Positions 6,070 through 14,648 of a stretch of DNA of 15,630 bases are shown piece by piece (position 1 is the first letter of the stretch; every line of letters starts with the position of its first letter). This stretch comes from an uncultured Flammeovirgaceae bacterium (GTDB lineage: Bacteria; Bacteroidota; Bacteroidia; Cytophagales; Cyclobacteriaceae), in assembly GCA_937138955.1 (NCBI GenBank), contig CAKZPJ010000831.1, forward strand, positions 1-15,630, in the 5' to 3' direction. Made by a program: the position numbers and the translations under genes. The notes beneath the pieces are model-generated. The model was not told the origin of the DNA, made no database searches, and worked only from the letters and a program-made list of their open reading frames with translations.

Positions 6070-6825
6070 CTATTTTGTAGTGTAACCTCCGTTGGCTAGA
6101 ATAGTCTGTCCGGTAATCCACCAGCCGTCAGTGGCTAGGAAGATTACGATGGGTACAATATCTTCAATTTGGGTCAATCCCCCCAAGGCTGAAGCTGATT
6201 TATGGTAGGCTACCGCATCGTCAGATTCTTGTCCGTAGAAGAACGGGGTATCCATTGGGCCGGGGGCAATAGTCGTTACCGAAATTCCCCGCTCACCAAA
6301 TTCTTTAGATGCTGCCCGGGTGTAGTGCTCCACTGGAGCTTTACCACCCGCGTAGGTAGAATACAATCCGGTATACGCACCCAATAAGGAAGTAGCGATA
6401 CTGATAATCTTACCATCATTTTCTAGTGCTTTTCCAGCTTCTTTGATGAAGAAGTAAGCCACTTTACTGTTGATAGCCGACATAGTGTCAAACTCTTCTT
6501 CGGTGGTTTCGGCAAACGGCTTTTTAAGCACCATTCCGGCGGTATTTATCGCTACATCGACTCTTCCAAATTTCTCTTTAACCGCCTTAAAGAGTTCTTC
6601 ATTGTTTGCGGCTGGGGTAAGATCAAGCTGGATGCTAAACGCATCGGTTCCCAAATCTTTTACTGCCTGAACTGTTTCTTCAGCGGCAGCCTGGGTACTA
6701 TTGCTATTGTAGTGTACCACTACCTTTGCGCCCAGTTTGGCTACTTCTCTACTGATTAAACCACCGAGGTTTTTAGCCCCACCGGCAACCAGAACTACTT
6801 TGTCGTTTAAATTAATCTTTGCCAT
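6070..6825 (-). CDS. Short-chain dehydrogenase/reductase (SDR) family oxidoreductase
   Basis: This 251-residue classical SDR has the length and layout of FabG-like enzymes, which oxidise or reduce alcohol/carbonyl substrates with NAD(P). The glycine-rich cofactor loop is AGGAKNLGG (14-22), a variant of TGxxxGxG in which the middle glycine is Asn19. NTAG (94-97) matches the NNAG motif. The catalytic set is Ser146 (SIATS), Tyr158 and Lys162 (YAGGK), with Asn119 as the likely fourth member. The C-terminus (WWITGQTILANGGY) is typical. The His39-Tyr-Asn segment after strand 2 has no acidic residue, which leans towards NADP(H). It follows an AraC-type regulator on the same strand after 89 nt. The substrate is unknown. 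Confidence 0.85.
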   Translation of the reverse strand: MAKINLNDKVVLVAGGAKNLGGLISREVAKLGAKVVVHYNSNSTQAAAEETVQAVKDLGTDAFSIQLDLTPAANNEELFKAVKEKFGRVDVAINTAGMVLKKPFAETTEEEFDTMSAINSKVAYFFIKEAGKALENDGKIISIATSLLGAYTGLYSTYAGGKAPVEHYTRAASKEFGERGISVTTIAPGPMDTPFFYGQESDDAVAYHKSASALGGLTQIEDIVPIVIFLATDGWWITGQTILANGGYTTK

Positions 6826-6847
6826 GAGTTAAACTGTTTTGGTTTTG

Positions 6848-6860
6848 TCTTTGACAAAGA
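6848..6860. promoter_or_regulatory. 13-bp palindrome upstream of the SDR gene
   Basis: TCTTTG-A-CAAAGA is a perfect dyad with a single central base, 23 nt before the SDR start codon in the 89-nt gap behind the AraC gene. The position suits an operator or a small hairpin. The cognate regulator is unknown. Confidence 0.35.
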
Positions 6861-6914
6861 TTGTAAGCTTACTGAAGTATTTGCTTGCGAAAAACAGGGG
6901 AAGAGTTGCAAATA

Positions 6915-7844
6915 TTATCGGTCTTTGCGCTGAGTCCGGTATTTAGAAGGAGAAAGCCCGGTATGCTTGCGAAAGAAATTACTAAAATGAGCAATCTCCC
7001 GATAGCCTAACTGATACGCAATCTCTTTGATTGACAGTGAAGAGTTCTTCAGTAAAGCTTGAGCTTGGCCAAGTGACTTTTCGGCAATCCAGGTGCTGGC
7101 AGGCTTACCAGTTTTACTCTTGATTACCTGATTAAAATAAGATGTACTTAAACTTTGGGCATTCGCATAGTCTTTTACCTGAAAATGCTTTTCAGTATCT
7201 CCACTGCTTAAGTCAAGATAATGTTCTTCCAAATGTCGCTTGAAGGTTTTTACAATCTGGGAGTTCCGATTTCCTTCTTCCAGAGGATAGTAATCGGTCC
7301 AAAAATTCTGTTTAAGCTTTAGTAGCAACACTACGAAAAGGTTACCGATAATCTGATACTTGAACGAGGAAGCACCCTGATATTCTTTTAGTATCTGGGT
7401 GTAAAGCAGTTCAATTTCTACGAAACCTTCCGGCGTAAAAGTTTGGGGTGGAATGGTTTCGGCGAGTAAAAAAGGAAACTCTTTAAATACATCTTTATGC
7501 ACATTGCTTTTAAGGAAACTTTCGCTGAGCGTGACGAGGTACGCATCATGCAGCTCCAGAAACTCAAATGCTTTTAGGTGTCCCGGATTGGTAAAATAGA
7601 CTGTGTTCGCCGAGTAGTGAAAAGTGTGTTCGTCGGTGGTATAATTTCCTTTTCCGTCCTTTACAAAAATGAACGAGTAATAATTAGCTCTAAATACGGG
7701 CGATTTATACGGAATCTGATTATGTAAATTCAATAGACTATGGATAGAAAATTCAGCTTTCTGATCCACCGGAATGCCTAAATCCTGATAAAGTTCAAAG
7801 ACTTTATTATACTGTTTTATATTTTGGGTATCTTCAGGTATCAT
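6915..7844 (-). CDS. AraC family transcriptional regulator
   Basis: This 309-residue regulator has two domains. An N-terminal cupin-like sensing region (about 35-180) contains RANYYSFIFVKDGKGNYT and YFTNPGHLKAF. A C-terminal double helix-turn-helix spans about 195-305: the first unit is around DYANAQSLSTSYFNQVIKSKTG, and the second is IKEIAYQLGYREIAHFSNFF (272-291), followed by FRKHTGLSPSKYR, the strongly conserved AraC signature. The gene lies directly upstream of the SDR cluster on the same strand and divergent from the RND efflux genes, with a 480-nt intergenic region to the adaptor start. It may therefore regulate the SDR cluster, the pump, itself, or more than one. The effector is unknown. 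Confidence 0.85.
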   Translation of the reverse strand: MIPEDTQNIKQYNKVFELYQDLGIPVDQKAEFSIHSLLNLHNQIPYKSPVFRANYYSFIFVKDGKGNYTTDEHTFHYSANTVYFTNPGHLKAFEFLELHDAYLVTLSESFLKSNVHKDVFKEFPFLLAETIPPQTFTPEGFVEIELLYTQILKEYQGASSFKYQIIGNLFVVLLLKLKQNFWTDYYPLEEGNRNSQIVKTFKRHLEEHYLDLSSGDTEKHFQVKDYANAQSLSTSYFNQVIKSKTGKPASTWIAEKSLGQAQALLKNSSLSIKEIAYQLGYREIAHFSNFFRKHTGLSPSKYRTQRKDR

Positions 7845-8324
7845 TGGTTATGCAGTCTGATAATAACAGCCTATAAATGTTAAGCAGAAATATCCTGACT
7901 TTTCTCTCGTAACTTCTGAATAATTATATTATTTGGTTTCAAACCTTCAAAATTCTGCAAAAACGGTATTTCCATCAAATTGGTAAACAATTCTCACAAA
8001 TATTAAAATAACTGTGTTCAGTTTTTTAGTAGTTAGTGTCATATTTACACTACACTAAATATTTGGAAAGTTATAATCAGATATACATAAAACACAACAT
8101 GTGTAAGATTTTCAGATTGAAGAATTATTCTACACTCTGTTTAAGATTTGGTAAAACATTCTACACTCTGTAGATATCAAAGAAAGTAGGATACATAAAG
8201 TATACAAGAATTCAAGTGGCATATGTGACTGAAATTTAGACAATTAGAGTTATATCAGATTATGCCGTTCAATAAGAGTATAGTTATTGAGGTGTATAAC
8301 CTCGAGAAATTATTAAAGTTAACG
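7845..8324. promoter_or_regulatory. AT-rich divergent control region between AraC and RND genes
   Basis: No gene is supported here. The region holds a dyad TAGTGT-N7-ACACTA (8034-8052), a dyad ACACA-ACA-TGTGT (8092-8104) with ACATGT at its centre, and an exact 14-bp direct repeat (8127-8140 and 8158-8171). These are good operator candidates for the divergent AraC regulator or a distant one. I could not fix a promoter: several TTTG-containing candidates miss the Bacteroidota -7 consensus by one position. Confidence 0.5.
8127..8171 (+). repeat. Exact 14-bp direct repeat, 31-bp period
   Basis: ATTCTACACTCTGT occurs at 8127-8140 and again at 8158-8171. The 31-bp offset is close to three helical turns, so both copies would face the same side of DNA. 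This is the arrangement expected of paired half-sites for an AraC-type protein. It lies 153 nt upstream of the preferred adaptor start. Confidence 0.6.
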
Positions 8325-9497
8325 ATGAAATACCAACACTACCCTGTAAACTTGAGAAAGTTCTATCGGCCTATTCTTGCCGTAATATTTTTTTCAACGA
8401 TATTCAGTTGCCAAGAAACTGAACCTAAAGACGAAGGGCTGCCCCTACCCGTGATGACCCTTCAAGAAGAGAAGGCAGCAAAATCATTTCAGTACCTAGG
8501 CTCCATAGAGGGAGTTGAGAATGTAGCTATTCGACCTCAAGTTGACGGAATACTAGAAGAGATTTATGTTGATGAAGGGATTTTTGTTAAGAAAGGGCAA
8601 CCATTATTTAAAATTAATAGTCAGCCTTATCAAGAAGACTTAAACAATGCGGTAGCCAATGTTAAAGTAGAGCGAGCTAAACTTAGAAAGGCTCAAACCG
8701 AAATTGACCGAATCCAGCCTCTTATCGATAACGAAGTTATTTCAGAAGTAAGAATGGAAACGGCTCTGGCCGATTATGAAGTGGCTCAATCTTCTTTAGA
8801 TCGGGCCCAGGCGGCGGCGGCTAACATGCGGATTAATTTAGAATTTACTACTATCAAAGCTCCAGTAAGTGGGTTTATCGGAAGAATTCCCAAATCCATT
8901 GGAAACCTGGTTAAGAAAACTGATGACCAGCCACTTACCGTTCTTTCTAATGTGGAAGATGTCTATGTTTATTTTTCTATGAGTGAGTCAGATTACCTGT
9001 ACTACGAACGGATGAAAGGGGACTCAACTTCTAAGAAGATGAGCAATGAGGTGAAATTAGTATTATCTGATGGATCAGAATACGAAAGAGACGGAATCAT
9101 TGATGCCAACTCTGGTCAAATTGATAAGTCGACCGGATCAATCAATCTGCGAGCTAAGTTCGACAACCCTGATACTTTGTTGCGATCCGGTAGCACCGGA
9201 AAAATCATCATGGAGCAGATCTATCCCAATGCGATCTTGATTCCTCAGGGAGCTACTACTTCCATTCAAGACAAACGATTTGTGTTTAAATTTCAAGAAG
9301 AAGATAGTACCGTAGTACGGAAAGAGATAGAAATTGATGGTCGCACTGGCAAACAGTATATTGTGAGTGGTGAGACCCTCAATCCTGACGACCGAATTGT
9401 AGTCTCGGGAATCAATAAGTTGACGAATGGCGTGAAGGTAAATCCAATGCGTTTAGGCCAACTGGTATTAGACAATACGACTGCCACTATGCAGTAG
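8325..9497 (+). CDS. RND efflux periplasmic adaptor subunit (membrane fusion lipoprotein)
   Basis: This is the periplasmic adaptor of a tripartite efflux pump, bridging the inner-membrane RND protein and the outer-membrane channel. The frame is open from an ATG at 8262, but the ATG at 8325 is preferred because it gives a lipoprotein signal (basic N-region, then LAVIFFSTIFSC with cysteine at residue 29) and an A-rich upstream stretch. From there the protein is 390 residues, usual for AcrA-type adaptors. In order, it has a barrel-sandwich/lipoyl half-motif (VENVAIRPQVDGILEEIYVDEG), an alpha-hairpin (PYQEDLNNAVANVKVE to about ADYEVAQSSLDRAQ), the second lipoyl half (TIKAPVSGFIGRI), a beta-barrel and a membrane-proximal domain. 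It is the first gene of the RND set but is separated from the pump gene by 426 nt containing a terminator-like hairpin. Confidence 0.9.
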   Translation: MKYQHYPVNLRKFYRPILAVIFFSTIFSCQETEPKDEGLPLPVMTLQEEKAAKSFQYLGSIEGVENVAIRPQVDGILEEIYVDEGIFVKKGQPLFKINSQPYQEDLNNAVANVKVERAKLRKAQTEIDRIQPLIDNEVISEVRMETALADYEVAQSSLDRAQAAAANMRINLEFTTIKAPVSGFIGRIPKSIGNLVKKTDDQPLTVLSNVEDVYVYFSMSESDYLYYERMKGDSTSKKMSNEVKLVLSDGSEYERDGIIDANSGQIDKSTGSINLRAKFDNPDTLLRSGSTGKIIMEQIYPNAILIPQGATTSIQDKRFVFKFQEEDSTVVRKEIEIDGRTGKQYIVSGETLNPDDRIVVSGINKLTNGVKVNPMRLGQLVLDNTTATMQ

Positions 9498-9535
9498 TAT
9501 CAAAATATTTTCTTACAGAAGTATTCATATTAAGT

Positions 9536-9560
9536 AGCCCCGCCTTTGGGGTTTATCTTT
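9536..9560 (+). terminator. Terminator-like hairpin between adaptor and pump genes
   Basis: AGCCCC-GCCTTT-GGGGTT forms a short GC-rich stem (9536-9553; four G-C pairs plus a G-U and an A-T pair) followed by the T-rich TATCTTT. It lies 38 nt after the adaptor stop. It looks like an intrinsic terminator or attenuator that would lower read-through into the pump gene. Confidence 0.55.
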
Positions 9561-9923
9561 ATTAAATCGTCGTTAGGGTGATGACTTGCTAACCTAGAAG
9601 TGGTTTCACCTTTTATTGTTTTGACCTACATGATACCTATCAAACTAACCTTCCCTAACAGACAGATTACAGGATATTCTCCTCTGTGCTCTATCATTTT
9701 CTTTATTACTCTCCTTATAATCCATATTAATAAGTACTACCACACGTCGAATCCTATTGTTAACATTAGCGGTCAAAATCTTGATAAACCCTCATTTTCA
9801 GTCGTGCATCTAAATTAAAGAAGTACCGTTAATTCTTGCTATTCCATCCAGTTACAAGCCTTGACAGCTTAGAGAGATTGGCAACGTCTAGATACCTATT
9901 GTTAGAATAAGCTTTCAAATACT
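9561..9923. other. Non-coding-looking stretch inside the RND gene set
   Basis: No convincing gene is seen. A 72-codon frame beginning with GTG at 9600 has one hydrophobic stretch but no recognisable family and an unconvincing start. The region is AT-rich and must hold the translation signals, and possibly a promoter, for the pump gene. A TTGACA is present near 9860 but has no matching -10 element. No clear repeats. Confidence 0.4.
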
Positions 9924-12900
9924 ATGTTAAAAAAAATAATAGACCGGCCAGTATTAACACTGGTAATATCAATTGTTTTAGTGCTAGCGGGAACCGCCAG
10001 TATATTTCAGCTTCCGGTTGAGCGGTTTCCTGAGATTGCTCCTCCCAGTGTGAGTGTGCAAGTATATTATCCGGGTGGTAGTGCCGAAACCGTAGCCAAA
10101 TCGGTATTACTACCGATTGAGGAAGCCATTAACGGTACCGAAAACATGACCTACGCCCGCTCTACTGCTACTAACTCCGGGAGGGGAAGGGTTTCTATTT
10201 ACTTTGAGCCAGGAACCGATCCTGATCTGGCGGCAGTAGATATTCAAAACCGTATCTCCAAAGTTATTCAGCAGATTCCCCCGGAGGTAGTTGAGTCGGG
10301 TATTACGGTGTTGAAAAGGATGAAGGGTACCCTGATGACTATCAACATTTACGCAAATGAAGAGGATTCTCCTTACGACGAAACCTTTCTAAATGCGTAT
10401 ACTCGTATTAATGTCCGCCGAGAGCTAAAGCGTATTCCCGGATTAGCGGAAGCAGCCATCCTTCGTTCCCGAGATTATGCGATGCGTATCTGGTTAAATC
10501 CCGAACGCCTTGCACTCTACGGGCTTACTCCCCGGGACGTATATCAACAGATTCGGGATCAAAGCTTTGAAGCTGCACCCGGCAAGTTCGGTGAAAATTC
10601 CGATGAAGTATTTGAAATAGCCCTGAAGCATACCGGCCGATTTAGTGAGCCGGAAGAGTACGAAAACATTGTTATCAAAACGGAAGAAGATGGATTACAA
10701 CTTCATCTTCGGGATGTAGCCCGTATTGAATTTGGGGCTTCTAATTATACCAGCCAGAACCGTCTAGATGGTCAATCTTCAGTAACTATAGACATTGTTC
10801 AGCAGAGTGGAGCAAATGCAGTAGAAATTGATAAGCAAGTTCGTGAAATTTTAGAAGAGCAATCCCGAATATTCCCCGAAGGCATTGATTACGATATTAC
10901 TTATAGCGTACGTGACCAGATTGATGAGTCTATGGGGCACGTGAAGCAAACGCTGGTTGAGGCTTTTATCTTGGTATTTTTAGTGGTGTTTATTTTCTTA
11001 CAGGATTTTAAAGCGACCTTTATTACCGCCATCACTATTCCCATTTCTCTGGTGGGCACGTTCTTCTTTCTATCCTTGGTGGGAGTATCCATGAATGTGC
11101 TGAGTATGTTTTCTATCGTACTTTCTATTGGTATTGTAGTGGACAATGCCATTGTGGTGGTGGAAGCAATCTTCGAAAAAATGCAACACTACAGCATGAG
11201 TGCTCGGGAAGCGGTATACGATGCGTTGACAGAAATTACCGGAGCTATTGTTTCTATTACTATGGTAATTGCTGCCGTATTTCTTCCGGTAGGATTTCTG
11301 GAGGGTCCCGTAGGTGTCTTCTATCAGGAGTTTGCCTACACCATCATTATCGCCGTAGTGATCTCAGCTATTATTGCCCTCACCTTGGGGCCAGTAATGT
11401 TTATGCTACTGTACAAATCTAAAGACGAGGAAAAAACCAGCGAAGAAGCTATTGAAAGCAAGGGGGCTGATAAAAATACCGTTGTAGATAAAATTCAAAA
11501 ATCCGAAGGAGTTCAAAAAGCGAAAGCAATCGGTTCTAAGGGGTTACGGAAATTTGATAATCTGTTTGATAGGTTCACGAAGAAATATGTCAATTTAACC
11601 CGAACGGCAATTCAGTATAAGTGGATTAGTCTTATTGGGTTGCTAGGCGTTATCGCTATCACTGCATTTCTGGCTAATCGTACGCCTCAAGCGTTTATTC
11701 CTACTGAGGATGATAACTTCTTAATATTTACGCTGACGATGCCTGAAGGTGCATCCCTGCATCGGACCAATCAAGCATTGGTACTGGCTGACTCAATTCT
11801 TCAAATGGAACCCGCCGTAGAAAGTGTAAACACGGTTTCTGGGTACAATATTGTGAGTGGTTCAGAAAGCCCCTCTTCAGGATTAGGTTACGTTTTATTG
11901 AAAGATATTAGCGAGCGTGGTGAGATTGAAGACATTAACGATCTAATTAAAGAATTTATGGCCAAGCTAATGGTTATCAGTGAAGCTAAGGGTATCAATA
12001 TGTATCCACGACCTACCGTTCAGGGGTTTGGTGACTTTGATGGGGTGCAGATTATGCTACAAGATCTTTCAGATGGTGACTTGAGCGAGTTTGGTAATTT
12101 GGTAAATGAGTTTATCGCTCAGTTGCATCAGCAGCCAGAAATCGATAATGCTTTCACGTCTTACAATACTAATTTTCCGCAGTATCGCTTGAATATTGAT
12201 TACAAAAAGGCAAAAGCTTTAGGAGTTAGTGTGAAGGATATGATGTTTACGGTGCAGTCTAACTTCGGCCGAACCCGAGTTGGTGACTTCAATCGCTTTA
12301 CTCGGCAGTACGGTGTCTACATGCAATCAGATATTCCTTTCCGAGAAAGTCCCGAAGCCTTTAATTCTATTTTTGTCAAAAATAGTGAAAAAGAGATGGT
12401 ACCGCTAAATACCATCGTACAGTTGGAAGAGGCTTTTGGCCCTGAGACAGTAACCCGGTACAACCTGTACAATTCAGCTCGAATCAATATTACTCCCGCC
12501 CAAGGCTACAGTACGGGCGATGTAATGAATAAGATTGAGACACTGAGCGAGCAGAAGTTACCGGCCAGTCTTAACTTCGAGTGGACTGGCATGAGTCTGG
12601 AAGAGAAGAAATCTGGATCTGATTCTATCATTGTATTCATAATCAGCATTGTACTCGTGTACTTTATTCTGGCCGCTCAATACGAGAGTTTTTGGCTGCC
12701 ATTGGCGGTAATCCTCTCTCTTCCCACCGGAATTTTGGGCGTATTCTTGTTCATCAATCTGGCAGGTATTGAAAATAACATCTACGTACAAGTTGGAATT
12801 ATTATGTTGATCGGACTACTCGCCAAAAACGCTATTCTAATTGTAGAGTTTGCGGCTCAAAAACGGCGAGCGGGGGAAAAGGTACTAGACTCAGTATTAG

Positions 12901-13130
12901 ATGCCAGTGCCCTGCGCTTGCGAGCTATTGTAATGACATCACTCGCATTTACCGCCGGATTGATACCCCTTATGTTTTCCGAAGGGTCTTCAGCTATTGG
13001 CAATAAATCGGTGAGTATTGGTACTGCCGGAGGAATGCTGTCGGGCATTTTCTTAGGGATTCTAATTATTCCTGTACTTACCTACGTATTTATTCAATTG
13101 AACGAGCGGTTTAGCGTAAAAACTACATAA
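9924..13130 (+). CDS. RND efflux transporter, HAE1/AcrB type, inner-membrane permease
   Basis: This 1068-residue proton-driven efflux pump has two homologous halves of six membrane spans, each with a large periplasmic loop. The start is typical (KIIDRPVLTLVISIVLVLAG), as is the porter signature FPEIAPPSVSVQVYYPGGSAETV, which points to the hydrophobic/amphiphilic-drug (HAE1) group and not to metal pumps. In span 4, GIVVDNAIVVVEA carries Asp407 with Asn408 where AcrB has a second Asp. In span 10, Lys968 (GLLAKNAILIVEFA) matches the essential AcrB Lys940. A charged cytoplasmic linker of about 60-70 residues (from 498, many Lys and Glu) joins the halves, somewhat longer than in AcrB. The outer-membrane factor starts 8 nt downstream. 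The protein appears complete; its substrates cannot be predicted. Confidence 0.93.
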   Translation: MLKKIIDRPVLTLVISIVLVLAGTASIFQLPVERFPEIAPPSVSVQVYYPGGSAETVAKSVLLPIEEAINGTENMTYARSTATNSGRGRVSIYFEPGTDPDLAAVDIQNRISKVIQQIPPEVVESGITVLKRMKGTLMTINIYANEEDSPYDETFLNAYTRINVRRELKRIPGLAEAAILRSRDYAMRIWLNPERLALYGLTPRDVYQQIRDQSFEAAPGKFGENSDEVFEIALKHTGRFSEPEEYENIVIKTEEDGLQLHLRDVARIEFGASNYTSQNRLDGQSSVTIDIVQQSGANAVEIDKQVREILEEQSRIFPEGIDYDITYSVRDQIDESMGHVKQTLVEAFILVFLVVFIFLQDFKATFITAITIPISLVGTFFFLSLVGVSMNVLSMFSIVLSIGIVVDNAIVVVEAIFEKMQHYSMSAREAVYDALTEITGAIVSITMVIAAVFLPVGFLEGPVGVFYQEFAYTIIIAVVISAIIALTLGPVMFMLLYKSKDEEKTSEEAIESKGADKNTVVDKIQKSEGVQKAKAIGSKGLRKFDNLFDRFTKKYVNLTRTAIQYKWISLIGLLGVIAITAFLANRTPQAFIPTEDDNFLIFTLTMPEGASLHRTNQALVLADSILQMEPAVESVNTVSGYNIVSGSESPSSGLGYVLLKDISERGEIEDINDLIKEFMAKLMVISEAKGINMYPRPTVQGFGDFDGVQIMLQDLSDGDLSEFGNLVNEFIAQLHQQPEIDNAFTSYNTNFPQYRLNIDYKKAKALGVSVKDMMFTVQSNFGRTRVGDFNRFTRQYGVYMQSDIPFRESPEAFNSIFVKNSEKEMVPLNTIVQLEEAFGPETVTRYNLYNSARINITPAQGYSTGDVMNKIETLSEQKLPASLNFEWTGMSLEEKKSGSDSIIVFIISIVLVYFILAAQYESFWLPLAVILSLPTGILGVFLFINLAGIENNIYVQVGIIMLIGLLAKNAILIVEFAAQKRRAGEKVLDSVLDASALRLRAIVMTSLAFTAGLIPLMFSEGSSAIGNKSVSIGTAGGMLSGIFLGILIIPVLTYVFIQLNERFSVKTT

Positions 13131-13138
13131 GAAAGTCA

Positions 13139-14605
13139 ATGAAAATGAATTTTATTAAGCAATCAATACCTATTTGTTTTATTGTACTAGCGGCTATCGG
13201 TTGCAAGGTTGGAGAAAGTTACGTTAGGCCTAATGTTCTTAACATTGATAACTACTATGGCAATAATACTCAGTTGGATACCGCTTCAGTAGATCGAAGC
13301 AATCTGGCGGATGTTAACTGGCGAGACTACTTTGAGGACTCTATCCTTATTTCATTAATTGATTCGGCATTAGTCAAAAACTTTGATCTAAAACGAGAGA
13401 TTCAACGAATTGAGATCGGTAATCAGGCTTTCCAGCAGTCTAGAGCTAATTTCTATCCTAACTTGGGAATTTCGCCTTTTGGGTTTAATCGTGAGTACTT
13501 CTCTGAGAATTTCAACAATTTCGGTTCTAACCGAGCAAGGCGTAACCACGGAGAAAACCCTCCTAAGACGCTGTATACCGAGCGGTTGGCCTATACCACC
13601 TCCATATTTGCTAGCTGGGAGATTGATTTGTGGGGAAAACTACGTTGGCAAAAAGAAGCGGCTCAAGCCTCTTTCATGCAGAGCCAGGAATTTCAGAAAG
13701 CGGTACAAACGGCGATTGTAGCTGAAGTTGCTTCCACCTACTATAATATGCTAATGATTAATTCGCAGATTGCAGTGGCCGAACGAAACCTGGAATTGGG
13801 AAGGAGTACACTAGAAATTGTGAAGCTTCAGTTTCAGGCCGATGAAACTACCTCCTTAGCGATACAGCAAACTGAATCTCAAATTCTTCGAGCCGAGTCC
13901 TTAATTCCGCAGCTAGAAAGATCATATATTATATTAGAAAACCGCCTAAATCAATTATTGGGTCGTTATCCTCAACCAATCAATATCCAGCAAGACTTAG
14001 AAGATGTAGCGTTTGATGAACGCTACGTTACCGGAGTGCCATTAGAACTTATCAGCAACCGTCCGGATATTGCTGCTGCTGAATACCAGTTAATCGCGAA
14101 CAATGCCCAAGTAGGTGTTAATCGGGCTATGCGATATCCTTCTCTGGTACTTGATGCAAGTACCGGTTTGAACTCTTTTATATTCGAGAGTTTCTTAAAC
14201 CCTATGGGATCGGGTTTTGCTTTGTTTAATGGGGCTATTTTTCAGCCAATCTTTCAAAACAAGCGACTGAAAGCTAACTATAATATTGCAGTGGCTGAAC
14301 GTCAGTTAGCTGAACTGGATTTCAAGGATAATGTAGTTTTGGCTGTGAGAGAAGTCTCCGATGCTTTAGTCACCATTGAGAAATTAAGAGAAGAATACAA
14401 CATCGCTTTACGCCGCATAATCGTAACGACGAAGGGAGTTCAAGATGCCTCATTGCTATTTCAAAGCGGGTTTGCCAATTACCTTGAGGTGATTAATGCT
14501 CAGGAAGATGCTCTCCAAAGCGAATTAGACTTAGCTGATCTGAAAAGGCAAATAATTATAGCCAATATTGAACTCTACCGTAGCCTCGGTGGTGGCTGGA
14601 AGTAA
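13139..14605 (+). CDS. TolC/NodT-type efflux outer membrane lipoprotein
   Basis: This 488-residue outer-membrane factor forms the exit duct of the RND pump. The N-terminus is a lipoprotein signal peptide ending LAAIGC (Cys22), as in NodT/OprM-type proteins. Two repeated OEP domains follow: long helices with IQRIEIGNQAFQQSRANFYPNLGI in the first, and ELISNRPDIAAAEYQLIANNAQVGVNRAMRYPSL in the second. The latter contains the RPDI.AAE..L motif characteristic of this family. The end (GFANYLEVINAQEDALQSELDLA) is also typical. The ATG at 13139 follows the pump stop by 8 nt with a weak GAAAG before it; an ATG two codons later is an alternative. Pump and channel are clearly co-transcribed. No clear terminator was found after the stop. 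Confidence 0.9.
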   Translation: MKMNFIKQSIPICFIVLAAIGCKVGESYVRPNVLNIDNYYGNNTQLDTASVDRSNLADVNWRDYFEDSILISLIDSALVKNFDLKREIQRIEIGNQAFQQSRANFYPNLGISPFGFNREYFSENFNNFGSNRARRNHGENPPKTLYTERLAYTTSIFASWEIDLWGKLRWQKEAAQASFMQSQEFQKAVQTAIVAEVASTYYNMLMINSQIAVAERNLELGRSTLEIVKLQFQADETTSLAIQQTESQILRAESLIPQLERSYIILENRLNQLLGRYPQPINIQQDLEDVAFDERYVTGVPLELISNRPDIAAAEYQLIANNAQVGVNRAMRYPSLVLDASTGLNSFIFESFLNPMGSGFALFNGAIFQPIFQNKRLKANYNIAVAERQLAELDFKDNVVLAVREVSDALVTIEKLREEYNIALRRIIVTTKGVQDASLLFQSGFANYLEVINAQEDALQSELDLADLKRQIIIANIELYRSLGGGWK

Positions 14606-14648
14606 AAAGTAAAGTGCCCAATCTACTGGTATTAGGTAAAAACTTTAG

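Noticed and set aside
8262..8324. Longer N-terminus for the RND adaptor, starting at 8262
   Set aside because: The extra 21 residues precede a good lipoprotein signal peptide and would bury it; the ATG at 8325 fits better.
9600..9818. 72-codon frame with a hydrophobic stretch between adaptor and pump genes
   Set aside because: GTG start without supporting signals, no recognisable family, composition like non-coding AT-rich DNA. Kept only as part of the description of the gap.
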